Part shown: one piece after another, positions 53,132-61,831 of the stretch
Position numbering within the stretch: the stretch's first letter is position 1
How the letters are laid out: every line of letters starts with the position of its first letter
From: Intestinibaculum porci
GTDB taxonomy: Bacteria > Bacillota_I > Bacilli_A > Erysipelotrichales > Coprobacillaceae
Direction of reading: 5' to 3'
Assembly: GCF_003925875.1 (NCBI RefSeq)
Contig: NZ_AP019309.1
Span: 2,604,001 to 2,668,000, forward strand
DNA: 64,000 bases
Translations under genes and position numbers: made by a program
Notes under the pieces: generated by a model
Database searches by the model: none
Told to the model about the DNA's origin: nothing
The model's input: only the letters and a program-made list of their open reading frames with translations

Positions 53132-53221
53132 CTAAAGGTCTCCAAGAGATTATGGGGTCTTATCAATTTAACTTAATAAATTTGGTTAGTTATGACTTAC
53201 CCCATCAATTTCCTGAGAGCC

Positions 53222-53229
53222 AAAAAAAG
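53222..53229. repeat. 8-bp target-site duplication, right copy
   Basis: AAAAAAAG, identical to 49747-49754. On the minus strand it is the T-tract and last stem base of the tRNA operon terminator. Confidence 0.85.
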
Positions 53230-53242
53230 AAGCCTTCGCTTC
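53222..53242 (-). terminator. Terminator of the tRNA operon
   Basis: GAAGC/GCTTC stem with a four-base loop (53229-53242) followed by seven T on the minus strand (53222-53228). The ISL3 element inserted exactly at the end of this T-tract. Confidence 0.85.
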
Positions 53243-53255
53243 CAAAGCAAAAAAA

Positions 53256-53332
53256 TGGTCGGGAAGACAGGATTTGAACCTGCGACCCCCTGGTCCCAAA
53301 CCAGGTGCACTACCAAGCTGTGCTACTTCCCG
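53256..53332 (-). tRNA. tRNA-Pro(TGG)
   Basis: 77 nt with encoded CCA. Acceptor stem CGGGAAG/CTTCCCG, anticodon loop TTTGGGA (TGG), T-loop TTCAAAT. Last gene of the five-tRNA minus-strand operon. Confidence 0.95.
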
Positions 53333-53334
53333 AC

Positions 53335-53427
53335 TGGCGCAGCTTGAGGGATTCGAACCCCCGCGGGACTTGCATCCCCTGTCGGTTTTCAAGACCGATC
53401 CCTTCAGCCGGACTTGGGTAAAGCTGC
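53335..53427 (-). tRNA. tRNA-Ser(TGA)
   Basis: 93 nt with a long variable arm, encoded CCA, acceptor GCAGCTT/AAGCTGC, anticodon loop CTTGAAA (TGA). Confidence 0.95.
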
Positions 53428-53441
53428 GCGTAATATTGAAA

Positions 53442-53517
53442 TGGTGGTCTCAGCCGGAATCGAACCAGCGACACAAGGATTTTCAGTCCTTTGCTCTACC
53501 TACTGAGCTATGAGACC
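53442..53517 (-). tRNA. tRNA-Phe(GAA)
   Basis: 76 nt, encoded CCA, acceptor GGTCTCA/TGAGACC, anticodon loop CTGAAAA (GAA), T-loop TTCGATT. Confidence 0.95.
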
Positions 53518-53519
53518 AA

Positions 53520-53597
53520 TGGCGGTCTGAACGGGGCTCGAACCCGCGACCTCCGCCGTGACAGGGCGGCATTCTAAACCAACTGAACTACCAGACC
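53520..53597 (-). tRNA. tRNA-Asp(GTC)
   Basis: 78 nt, encoded CCA, acceptor GGTCTGG with one G-T pair, anticodon loop CTGTCAC (GTC), T-loop TTCGAGC. Confidence 0.95.
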
Positions 53598-53601
53598 ATT
53601 G

Positions 53602-53677
53602 TGGTGACGGATACGGGATTCGAACCCGTGAATGCATGCGTGAAAGGCATGTGAGTTAACCGTTTCTCCAATCCGCC
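53602..53677 (-). tRNA. tRNA-Glu(TTC)
   Basis: 76 nt, encoded CCA, acceptor GGCGGAT/ATCCGTC, anticodon loop CTTTCAC (TTC), T-loop TTCGAAT. First gene of the tRNA operon. Confidence 0.95.
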
Positions 53678-53696
53678 GTTTTTTGACTGCTCGTGT

Positions 53697-53725
53697 ATAT
53701 TATCATGAGATGATGCATTTTGCAA
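53697..53725 (-). promoter_or_regulatory. tRNA operon promoter
   Basis: Minus-strand TTGCAA (53720-53725) and TAATAT (53697-53702) with a 17-bp spacer, 20 nt upstream of tRNA-Glu. Confidence 0.75.
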
Positions 53726-53829
53726 CACCTTTTTCAAAAAAGTTGATTTCCTGTTTCACAAGTTGTCACCAAAAAATAGATAAGCGCGCTATGATATCCA
53801 TGAAAGATCCACATGAGCGCTCTTTCAAA

Positions 53830-53862
53830 AGAAAAACAGGTCAACTAGGGCGACCTGTTTTT
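53830..53862. terminator. Bidirectional terminator
   Basis: AAACAGGTC/GACCTGTTT stem flanked by A-run and T-run, just after the stop of the GGDEF fusion gene. Confidence 0.85.
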
Positions 53863-53863
53863 T

Positions 53864-56053
53864 TTAGTCGATACGAGAAACTTTTTTTAGTTTTTTCACT
53901 TCATAAAGACGTTCATCCGCTTCTTTAAGATAAAGTGCCATGTCCATATGCTTCGTGACATCAAATTCACTATAGCCAATCGAAACGCGAATAGGATAAG
54001 CCTTTTCGCCTAAACGATTAAAATCTTCCAGATAGAGATTAATACGTTTAATGACATAATCTTCATCACTATGCGGTTTAATCGCCACAACGAGGAACTC
54101 ATCCCCGCCAATCCGGCCAATTAAATCAGTCTGACGGAAACTATGATGTAAAGCTTCGGCGATTTTCTTAATGGCAAAGTCCCCTTCTGCGTGACCATAG
54201 TTGTCATTAATATATTTGAGACGATCCAAATCAATAGAATAAATATAAACGTGCATGCCTTGATAGATATTAAATAATTCCGTACTTTTCTCCTGCAGAC
54301 CGCGTCTGTTTAACAGCCCCGTCAACTCATCATAAGCTGCCTGGAAATGCAGTGAAACATTCCGGTTGGCTAATGTTTCTAAAAGTTCATTTTGCACTTT
54401 AAACATCTTCAGATATTTAATCGCCAAGCCTAATTCCAAAGACATAAAAAAGACATTTTGCAAATCATAATGTGAAGCTTCCAGCACTAAGAAACCAAGC
54501 AGCGAGCGATCAGCCATCAGCCCGGCAACCGTATAAGTGTGCGGATGATTCTGCCCAAATTCCGAAAGAATAAAACCTGGTTCACGCAAACGCTGAGGAT
54601 GAACCTGAATCCTGCCATCAAGCAATTCAGCTTTAAAATAGAGATCTTCTTCAGCCCGCTGACTAATATCAGCACCTTTATCAAAAATATAGATCCCGGC
54701 AAACTTATAACCCAACTGATCAATACTTTTAAACATTTCATAATAAGCCGCATCAGGATTCTTTTCAAAAGCCGAAGCTTTAAGGATGATCTGATAAATA
54801 TCCGTCTGTTTTTGAGCAGATTTTTTTATTTGTTCCGTATGACGGCGATAGAAATACTTTGCGAAGACCTGCTGGTATTTAACGATTTCATTACTTGTCT
54901 TATAATAGCGATCCGATTTTTGTAAAACCTGATAGTAATGCATCAGCGTTTCATAAAACTTTGAAAGATTGAAATAATCCTGCTCTTCATACTGTAAGAT
55001 CTTACGGATCAAATCTTCCCCGTTACGCTGCGCATGCGCCGTCGCAATATGTTCACTGATGGACACCAAATGATTAATCGCCTGATACAGTTCCTGATGA
55101 TAGCCAGAAGTGCAGCTGCGATAAATACAATCGGTAATTTCCTGATGTGGGAAAACATCTCTTTGCAAGAGCTGATCAAATTCCTCAGATTCCGGCATTT
55201 CCTTTTCCCCGCAGCTCATGCGATGCACAAAATGCGAAGAGAATGTAGTTATCTGCTGGGGCTTTCCATCTAATAAATTAACCATTTCCTTACCCGCTGC
55301 ATAACCAAATTCATAAGGTTCAATACTGACGGTGGTGAGGGATGGATCCATCAAAGCCGCGCTAGGGATATCATCAAAGCCTGAAATAGCGATATCCTTG
55401 CCAATCCGTAAGCCTCTTTCTTTAGCGACTTCATAGGCATTAATGGCGATCTGATCAGAAAAACAGACTAAAACATCTAAATGCGGATTTTCATCAAGAA
55501 ATTCACGAATAATTTGGCGATTATTGCCACGAAAGTTACCCCGCGTCATCACGTAAGAAAGATGACGCTTCGCTAATTCTTCCACGCACACATATTGGCG
55601 TTCCTGTGAACCCACAGAATTTGCGGGTCCTTCCACTAAACCAACATGACGGAAATGATGATGATCCAACAAATGAATCATCAGCTCACGCATCCCGGTG
55701 CAATTATCTTTCGCAATCGAACGAATGCCAGCGATATGATCTTCAATACACAATATTTTACTATGATCAATATGTTCCAGCATATAATCAACCGCTGCTC
55801 CTTCGACAAGGCGGCCAGAGCGTAAGGTGCCAACTGGCAAAATAAAACCATCAGCATTCATATCGACCAAAAAATCAGTCATCCGTCTAAAATAGGCATT
55901 CACCTGATCCACATCATCAGTAGGCGCCATCATGGGGACATGAATCAAATGATGACCGCATTCTTTGATCGCAATAGCCGCACCGCGCACCATTTCCAAG
56001 TTGTAATCAAAGCGAAAGCTATCATTGAACATCGCTATATTATATCGCTTCAC
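53864..56053 (-). CDS. Sugar-binding-type sensor fused to a diguanylate cyclase (GGDEF)
   Basis: 729 aa with no signal peptide or membrane helix. Residues about 1-280 match the periplasmic-binding-protein-like ligand domain of LacI/GalR regulators (FRFDYNLEMVRGAAIAIKECG; GFDDIPSAALMDPSLTTV), but the DNA-binding HTH is absent. A helical region and a GAF-like segment (about 430-560) lead to a GGDEF domain with YDELTGLLNRRG, YSIDLDRLKYINDNYGHAEGD and RIGGDEF intact. It should make c-di-GMP in response to a cytosolic ligand. Divergent from the sRNA candidate. Confidence 0.88.
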   Translation of the reverse strand: MKRYNIAMFNDSFRFDYNLEMVRGAAIAIKECGHHLIHVPMMAPTDDVDQVNAYFRRMTDFLVDMNADGFILPVGTLRSGRLVEGAAVDYMLEHIDHSKILCIEDHIAGIRSIAKDNCTGMRELMIHLLDHHHFRHVGLVEGPANSVGSQERQYVCVEELAKRHLSYVMTRGNFRGNNRQIIREFLDENPHLDVLVCFSDQIAINAYEVAKERGLRIGKDIAISGFDDIPSAALMDPSLTTVSIEPYEFGYAAGKEMVNLLDGKPQQITTFSSHFVHRMSCGEKEMPESEEFDQLLQRDVFPHQEITDCIYRSCTSGYHQELYQAINHLVSISEHIATAHAQRNGEDLIRKILQYEEQDYFNLSKFYETLMHYYQVLQKSDRYYKTSNEIVKYQQVFAKYFYRRHTEQIKKSAQKQTDIYQIILKASAFEKNPDAAYYEMFKSIDQLGYKFAGIYIFDKGADISQRAEEDLYFKAELLDGRIQVHPQRLREPGFILSEFGQNHPHTYTVAGLMADRSLLGFLVLEASHYDLQNVFFMSLELGLAIKYLKMFKVQNELLETLANRNVSLHFQAAYDELTGLLNRRGLQEKSTELFNIYQGMHVYIYSIDLDRLKYINDNYGHAEGDFAIKKIAEALHHSFRQTDLIGRIGGDEFLVVAIKPHSDEDYVIKRINLYLEDFNRLGEKAYPIRVSIGYSEFDVTKHMDMALYLKEADERLYEVKKLKKVSRID

Positions 56054-56292
56054 TCTTTTCTCACCCGCTTCCTTATCATACTTGTGATAACACTATCATA
56101 TCACGAACTGCCAAAAAGGTCATATATCAAAATCTTTTGATTTCTATTTTTTTAATGTGACTTTCATTAAAACGAGAATTTTTTTAACAAAATGTATCTT
56201 CTTTAAAACATATATATAATTATATTACAAATAAAATTATTTCGATTTGAACTTGTTACAAAGGTTGTCACAAGATTTCAAAAAAGATCTCT

Positions 56293-56298
56293 ATAATG
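56293..56298 (+). promoter_or_regulatory. Candidate -10 box of the orphan sRNA
   Basis: TATAAT in an AT-rich divergent gap, about 7 nt before the expected start of the RNA at 56305; no good -35 at 17-bp spacing. Confidence 0.5.
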
Positions 56299-56304
56299 GA
56301 ACCT

Positions 56305-56460
56305 GTAAGGCAAAAAGAATTATTTCCTTGTAGATGTTGATTGTGTTTTCCTTATTTCTATCCCTTGTATCCGATGCTCAATCCGCTACAATCATGCCTC
56401 TCTCGCCTTTGCACCCTTCCTTATCAAAGGCGACGCTGCTAGAGATAGCAGCCTTTTTTA
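56305..56460 (+). ncRNA. Candidate regulatory sRNA (~156 nt)
   Basis: A plus-strand transcript unit with no gene: TATAAT upstream and a strong intrinsic terminator (GCTGCTA/TAGCAGC around GAGA, 56436-56453, then six T) that has a T-tract only on the plus strand. A second hairpin, CGCCTTTG/CAAAGGCG (56405-56433), presents the 13-nt loop CACCCTTCCTTAT, complementary to SD-like AAGGAAGGG. Other CU-rich unpaired stretches (TTTCCTT, TATCCCTT) occur upstream. This is the style of Gram-positive sRNAs that mask ribosome binding sites. Confidence 0.55.
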
Positions 56461-56706
56461 TCGGAGAATAAAAATCGCTAAACAAAAAAAGAGAAAAGCC
56501 GCCGCCAAGGAGGCAATATAAGCTTTCTTCGTATCCCGCCGATTATAAGCCTGAATACAGTAAAAGATGATAAACAATGGCATATAAATGCTTTCCCCTG
56601 CATAGCTTGTCGCAATAGAATAAATCACCACGCCCATTGTGATTAAACCAACCACTATTTCTAAAACCACAAAAAAGAGATCAAACTTTGATTTTTTCAT
56701 AAACAC
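56458..56706 (-). CDS. Small membrane protein of unknown function
   Basis: 82 aa with three hydrophobic helices (LFFVVLEIVVGLITMGVVIYSI, split; IYMPLFIIFYCIQAY; IASLAAAFLFFCLAIFI). No family recognised. GAGG precedes the ATG. Its stop overlaps the end of the oppositely oriented sRNA candidate by a few nucleotides. Confidence 0.7.
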   Translation of the reverse strand: MFMKKSKFDLFFVVLEIVVGLITMGVVIYSIATSYAGESIYMPLFIIFYCIQAYNRRDTKKAYIASLAAAFLFFCLAIFILR

Positions 56707-56736
56707 TCCTCAAAAAAATACCTGGCAAAGCAGGTA

Positions 56737-57264
56737 TTAATCAATCGTATAAACACGCCCTTCTTTACGTTTAGGCACATCATTATTGTCTTTCGCCGGA
56801 TAACCGATCGCTAAATGACCAATGCCTTCCCAATCTCCTTCAATATGAAGATCTTTGAGTAACTGCTTAAAACGCGGCATTTCAAATTCTTCCTTAGCGC
56901 GGTGAATCCAGCAGCTGCCCAAGCCTAAAGATGTCGCGGCCAGCATCATATTTTCTAAAGCGACCGAGCCATCATAGACATGCGTTGGACGCTCTTTATT
57001 GCCTAAAACAATGATAATGACCGGCGCCTGATAGAAGGGATCAAAACCTTCTTTCCAGCCGCCAATTTGTCTGTTGACCTCCGCAATTTCATCGCGCAGT
57101 TCTTTATTTTTTACGACAATGGTAATAACTTCCTGCATATTCCTACCACTTGGTGCATAGAGCCCTGCTTCGACAATGGCCTTGAGCTCATCATCGGTTG
57201 GCAGATCACTTTTAAACAAGCGCACACTGCGGCGCGCTTTTAATGTCTCTAAAACTTCGTTCAT
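56737..57264 (-). CDS. Nitroreductase-family protein
   Basis: 175 aa from the ATG at 57264 (AAGGAG upstream). It contains LKARRSVRLFKSDLPTDDELKAIV, LYAPSGRNMQEVITIV and the conserved MMLAATSLGLGSCWIHRA, typical of FMN nitroreductases. It is a second, distinct copy relative to 19660-20229 (clearly divergent sequence). It follows the secreted-protein gene by 10 nt on the same strand. Confidence 0.92.
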   Translation of the reverse strand: MNEVLETLKARRSVRLFKSDLPTDDELKAIVEAGLYAPSGRNMQEVITIVVKNKELRDEIAEVNRQIGGWKEGFDPFYQAPVIIIVLGNKERPTHVYDGSVALENMMLAATSLGLGSCWIHRAKEEFEMPRFKQLLKDLHIEGDWEGIGHLAIGYPAKDNNDVPKRKEGRVYTID

Positions 57265-57274
57265 AGTCTTCTCC

Positions 57275-58036
57275 TTAATCAAAATATTTATCACTTAAGG
57301 AAGTATTACGTAAATACCCTACTTTACCATTTTTCTTAAAACCAACATACACTTTTTTACCTTTAAAGATAATCTTCGTAACCGTCGCACTCTGACCTTT
57401 CTTCAAAGCAAAAGCGACATCATCACGGCCTGGTTTTACGACAAAGTTAATCTTTCTATTGGCTGTTAACGCTTTATTGGCACTCGCTTTAAAGGTATGA
57501 CCCGTGGTAAACTTGCCATGCTTATATTTATAAATACGATCATAGTACACTTCTGCAGTCCGATAGCCATAGAAGATACTAGACAGTGCTAAGGCATTGC
57601 CTGAGACATCCGTAACCCCAAAGTTAACATCACCGCCATCATCGTAATCCTGCGTCACATAGTTTAAGAGTTTAAACTTACCCCCGCTAAACTTATAGAA
57701 AAGATCACGCGACTTCGTCGTGCCAGCCGAATAAACATAAAGGAAAGTCTTGCCATTACGTAAACGAATTAAGGTTGGTTCAGAACCTTTTCCATCCACC
57801 AAAGCTTTATTAATATTTCCGGCAAACTTGTTATTCACATAAATCTTATAAGAAGTAACCTTCTTATGTTTCGTTTTTTTTATGACCTTGACCTTTTCAC
57901 TCGCACTTGCGCCAGTAAAGTTCCAGGTTTCCACATTCTTCCTCGTTAACGTCTGCGATGCACTGCTTGCCTGCACATGAGGCATCGTTAAACCGATGAC
58001 CATCGCCGCCGTTAAGATACTTGCTAATCGTTTCAT
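57275..58036 (-). CDS. Secreted protein with SH3-like C-terminus, unknown function
   Basis: 253 aa with a signal peptide (KRLASILTAAMVIGLTMPHVQAS, split). The mature part is beta-rich with many tyrosines and lysines. The C-terminal ~55 residues (VKPGRDDVAFALKKGQSATVTKIIF...VGFKKNGKVGYLRNTSL, split) resemble a bacterial SH3 wall-binding domain. The middle domain is unassigned. It is co-oriented with the downstream nitroreductase. Confidence 0.75.
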   Translation of the reverse strand: MKRLASILTAAMVIGLTMPHVQASSASQTLTRKNVETWNFTGASASEKVKVIKKTKHKKVTSYKIYVNNKFAGNINKALVDGKGSEPTLIRLRNGKTFLYVYSAGTTKSRDLFYKFSGGKFKLLNYVTQDYDDGGDVNFGVTDVSGNALALSSIFYGYRTAEVYYDRIYKYKHGKFTTGHTFKASANKALTANRKINFVVKPGRDDVAFALKKGQSATVTKIIFKGKKVYVGFKKNGKVGYLRNTSLSDKYFD

Positions 58037-58174
58037 TTATTTCACGCTCCTTATCCATAGTGTATGCCAAAAAGAAAGCCAATGCAATGATTCAGCCAAA
58101 AGAATTAAACCGCTTTCTCACTTTCTATTTTCTTTGTTTCAACTTTCCATTACAATGAAAGCAGAGGTGATACT

Positions 58175-58873
58175 ATGGCATTCATTACATTCAAACATGT
58201 CAATAAAATCTATCACGGCGCCGTTGATACTTTAGCGATCAAAGACGCATCTTTTACCATTGATCAGGGAGAATTTGTCGTGATTCTCGGTCCTAGCGGT
58301 GCTGGGAAAACGACTCTTCTCAATATGCTTGGCGGCATGGATCGCGCTAGCAGCGGGGAGATTCTCATGAACGAAAGCCACATTGATCAATATAATAAAA
58401 AGCAGTTAACGATGTATCGCCGTGATCATATCGGCTTTGTATTTCAATTTTATAATTTAGTTGCTAATCTGACTGCTTTAGAAAATGTAGAATTAGCCTG
58501 TCAGCTTTGTAAAGACGCTTTTGATCCCGCCGACATTCTCACAAAAGTCGGTTTAGGCGATCGGCTCAATAACTTTCCATCACAATTATCCGGCGGCGAA
58601 CAGCAGCGCGTTGCGATCGCCCGGGCGATTGCAAAAAATCCCCAGATTCTTTTGTGCGACGAACCAACCGGTGCGCTTGACAGCGAAACCGGTGTACATA
58701 TTCTAAAGTTACTGACCCAGTTTTGCGCCCAAGAGCGTGTCACCACCATTATTGTCACCCACAATAGCGCCATTGCCCAATTAGCCAATCAGGTCATTCA
58801 TGTCCATAACGGCCAGATTGCGAAAATTATAAAAAATGAGCATCCCTTAAGTGTGGATGAGATTACGTGGTGA
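58175..58873 (+). CDS. ABC transporter ATP-binding protein (MacB/LolD type)
   Basis: 232 aa. Walker [16 protein letters not shown], signature [16 protein letters not shown], Walker [13 protein letters not shown] and the H-loop VTHNSAIA are intact. AGAGGTG precedes the ATG. It is paired with the large FtsX-type permease 6 nt downstream and is probably its energising subunit, for envelope peptides or lipoproteins. Confidence 0.94.
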   Translation: MAFITFKHVNKIYHGAVDTLAIKDASFTIDQGEFVVILGPSGAGKTTLLNMLGGMDRASSGEILMNESHIDQYNKKQLTMYRRDHIGFVFQFYNLVANLTALENVELACQLCKDAFDPADILTKVGLGDRLNNFPSQLSGGEQQRVAIARAIAKNPQILLCDEPTGALDSETGVHILKLLTQFCAQERVTTIIVTHNSAIAQLANQVIHVHNGQIAKIIKNEHPLSVDEITW

Positions 58874-58879
58874 GAAAAA

Positions 58880-61822
58880 ATGTTGCTATATAAAAATGCG
58901 TATTTGAAAATTCGCCATTCACTCGGTCGCTTTCTCTCCCTCTTTCTCATTATTGCCATCGGCGTCGGCTTCTATGCCGGGATCAAAGAAGCCATCCCCC
59001 AAATCAGGCATGTCCAAAATACATATAATAAGAAATACCATTTAATGGATTTTAAGATTGTCTCTACGCAGGGACTCACCCACAAAGATATCCAGGCTTT
59101 AACAAGTAAAGATGTCAAAGAGATCGAAGGCAGTTATAACGTCGAAGCTTTAGAGAAAGATCATGCGATCATGATTCATGCCATCACCACGCATATAAAT
59201 ACCTCTCGCTTAATCAAAGGACGGCTGCCGCAAAAGAAAGAGGAATGTTTAGCAGACGTTAAACACTATAAACTGCATCAGGTTCTCACCATTACCAAAG
59301 ATCAGAAACAGTTAAAAGTTCATCGTTTTAAAGTGGTTGGTTTAATCACCAATCCACTCTATGCGACAACCAATTATGGCACCGCCTCACTAGGTAACGG
59401 GCAGCGTTTCAGCTATCTTTATATCCCTAAAGAGAGTTTTGATGTCCCTGTTTATCAGCTGATTTATCTCACGTTCAAGAGATCTTATGAAGATGCCTAT
59501 GCTAAAAACTATAAAACATTCATTAAAGAGAAAACCAATACTTTGCAGTCTATTGCCCGCCAGGCGGAAACACGACGAACACAGGATTTGAAAAACGAAG
59601 CTTATCAAAAGCTTAAGCCAAAAGAAAAGAAGCTTACAAAGAAGAAATCAGAAGGTCTGCATGCTTTACAAAAGCAGGAAAATAAAATTAAAAAAGCGCA
59701 ATCTCAATTACAAAAAGCGCAAGTCACTTTCAATACCCAAAAAGTGCAAGCACAAAAGCAAATGACTCATGCGCGTATAAAACTGCAAAAACAAATCAGC
59801 CAGTTAAAAGAAGCTGAAAAGAAATGCCAGCAGGCACTTGCCACGATGCAGACAGCAAAATCGCAGCAAGTAAATACAGCTGCCATGCCGGTGAAGCAGG
59901 CTGCTTTCTCAAAACAGCAAGCGACATTAGAAAAGCAGTTAAAAACCATTCAGACCAATAAGCAAAAGTGTTATACGGCAATGCAAAAGCTTAAAGGACA
60001 GGAAACTCAGAGTCAAAAACAGTTCGCTGCTTGGCAAATGCGCCTTCATACACAAACACAGCAGCTCACGAATGCCCAAGAACAATTGAATACGCAAAAG
60101 CAAAAGTTTACAAAAGAAATAAAAAACGCTGAGTCAAAAATGAAACAAGCGAAAAAGAAAATTGCCTCGCTCAAAAAAGCGAAATGGTATATCACTAACA
60201 GGAATGATGAAGTGACCAGTTATAAAGACTTAGAAGGACAGTATGATGAAGTCACCGCGATTGCCAATATTATTCCCGTCTTTTTTATCATCATTGTCAT
60301 GATGATGACCTCTAATACGATGACCCGCATGATCAGTGAAGAACGCAGTGAAATGGGGTCCTTTGCCTCTCTTGGGTTTAGTGACCGACAAATTGTATCA
60401 ACCTATTTATGTTACGTATTAGTAGCGACTTTAAGCGGCGTATGCCTTGGCTATTTGATCGGGATTGCGACCTTGCCGCGCTTTGTCTATAACTGTTTCC
60501 CTCTCACTTATCCAGCGTTAACGCCCTTATTAAACTTACCGTTATTACTGATTATATTGACAGTGGCAATCGTCTTAATGGTCGGTGTCACTTTGCTTTC
60601 ATGCGATCGGGAATTACGTGAAGCACCAGCCTATCTATTAAGAGAAAAAGCACCATCCAAAGGAGCTCATGTCATTTTTGAACGAATCCCCTGGATCTGG
60701 CGTCATTGTTCTTTTAGCTGGAAAGTGACCTTACGTAACTTGAGTCGTTATAAAAAGCGCACAATTATGACGATCTTTGGCACCTTAGGCTGTGCTATGC
60801 TCATCCTGCTTGGCTTTGGTATCCGTGATGGGATTTCTTCCATTGGGGAAAGACAATACAAAGAATGTGTCCATTATGATGAAATGATTATTCTTAATCA
60901 TACTGTCACAAAGGAGACCAAAGCCTTACGGAAACTATTTGATGGTTCTCTTAATAAGCGCCTCTACGCTTATTCATCTGCCAATACCTATAGTTATGGT
61001 GATCATGAAGGCACCTTTTACACCATGGCTTTTAGTAAGACAAATGATTTATTCACTTTTAAAGATATCCATTCCGCTAAGAATTTAACTTTAACAGATG
61101 ATGGTGCGATCATCACCCAAAAAATGGCTGAACTCTTAAAAGTCAAAGTCGGAAATAAAGTCTCTTTTAAGGATAGTGAAGGAAAAAGGTATACAATAAG
61201 AGTCAGTGGGATCTGCCATAATTATGTTTCTAACTATGCCTATATGACCAAAGCTTATTATCAGAAGGTTTACCACAAACCAATTCAGTTTAATACCGTC
61301 TTTGCAAAAAGCCAGGTTTCCCAGCAAAAGATAACGAAGCATCTTTTAGATAGTGATCATGTTTTAACAATTCAATACACTGCAAATCTTATTGATCAGG
61401 CCAATAAATCTATTTCTGGATTAGATGAAATTGTCGTAATGTTAGTGATTATCTCAAGCTTATTAGCCTTAAGTGTGCTTTATAACTTAACAAGCATTAA
61501 TATGAGTGAACGCACAAGAGAAATTGCGACCCTTAAAGTCTTAGGCTTTAAGCCATCTGAAACCAATGCTTATATTGATCGTGAAACGATCATTGCGATG
61601 ATCATCGGAATCCTTTTCGGCTTACTTGTCACAACACTGATCTTTGGTACACTCATGCAGTTTGTGGAAACCAGTGATACCATCTTTATCAAAACCATGA
61701 AGCCAATCAGTTATCTTTATACAATCGGTATTACCTTAAGCTTTGCCTTTATTATGGCGATCATCACGTCTTACAAAGTCAATCGTATCGATATGATTGA
61801 ATCCTTAAAATCAATAGAATAG
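58880..61822 (+). CDS. FtsX-type permease with long extracytoplasmic coiled coil
   Basis: 980 aa. Membrane helix at about residues 15-35 is followed by a large extracytoplasmic region, then helices and two FtsX domains (IANIIPVFFIIIVMMMTSNTMTRMISEERSEMGSFASLGFSDRQI, split, near residue 470; GLDEIVVMLVIISSLLALSVLY near 860). Residues about 225-440 are a long Gln/Lys-rich coiled coil, unusual even for MacB-like permeases. The upstream ATPase lies 6 nt away. Substrate or signalling role unknown. Confidence 0.93.
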   Translation: MLLYKNAYLKIRHSLGRFLSLFLIIAIGVGFYAGIKEAIPQIRHVQNTYNKKYHLMDFKIVSTQGLTHKDIQALTSKDVKEIEGSYNVEALEKDHAIMIHAITTHINTSRLIKGRLPQKKEECLADVKHYKLHQVLTITKDQKQLKVHRFKVVGLITNPLYATTNYGTASLGNGQRFSYLYIPKESFDVPVYQLIYLTFKRSYEDAYAKNYKTFIKEKTNTLQSIARQAETRRTQDLKNEAYQKLKPKEKKLTKKKSEGLHALQKQENKIKKAQSQLQKAQVTFNTQKVQAQKQMTHARIKLQKQISQLKEAEKKCQQALATMQTAKSQQVNTAAMPVKQAAFSKQQATLEKQLKTIQTNKQKCYTAMQKLKGQETQSQKQFAAWQMRLHTQTQQLTNAQEQLNTQKQKFTKEIKNAESKMKQAKKKIASLKKAKWYITNRNDEVTSYKDLEGQYDEVTAIANIIPVFFIIIVMMMTSNTMTRMISEERSEMGSFASLGFSDRQIVSTYLCYVLVATLSGVCLGYLIGIATLPRFVYNCFPLTYPALTPLLNLPLLLIILTVAIVLMVGVTLLSCDRELREAPAYLLREKAPSKGAHVIFERIPWIWRHCSFSWKVTLRNLSRYKKRTIMTIFGTLGCAMLILLGFGIRDGISSIGERQYKECVHYDEMIILNHTVTKETKALRKLFDGSLNKRLYAYSSANTYSYGDHEGTFYTMAFSKTNDLFTFKDIHSAKNLTLTDDGAIITQKMAELLKVKVGNKVSFKDSEGKRYTIRVSGICHNYVSNYAYMTKAYYQKVYHKPIQFNTVFAKSQVSQQKITKHLLDSDHVLTIQYTANLIDQANKSISGLDEIVVMLVIISSLLALSVLYNLTSINMSERTREIATLKVLGFKPSETNAYIDRETIIAMIIGILFGLLVTTLIFGTLMQFVETSDTIFIKTMKPISYLYTIGITLSFAFIMAIITSYKVNRIDMIESLKSIE

Positions 61823-61831
61823 GTGATGACA

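Larger units (their letters stand above)
49755..53221 (+). mobile_element. Complete ISL3-family element with passenger gene (3467 bp)
   Basis: Ends are GAGTCTC...TGGGGT on the left and, read inward on the minus strand, GGCTCTC...TGGGGT on the right, with TCTC and TGGGGT at the same offsets. The flanks carry an exact 8-bp duplication (AAAAAAAG), the size known for ISL3. Contents: a left-end hairpin identical to that in the MITE (around 49939-49976), a 146-aa ORF, an ISL3 transposase, a structured leader and a 165-aa passenger ORF. The right end lies in the T-tract of the tRNA operon terminator. Confidence 0.9.

Noticed and set aside
54539-54925. 128-codon plus-strand ORF within the GGDEF fusion gene
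   Set aside because: Antisense to a well-supported coding sequence, with shadow-like composition.
56335-56469. A 44-codon ORF inside the sRNA candidate
   Set aside because: It has no SD, runs through the intrinsic terminator and shows no family similarity; the RNA reading is simpler.
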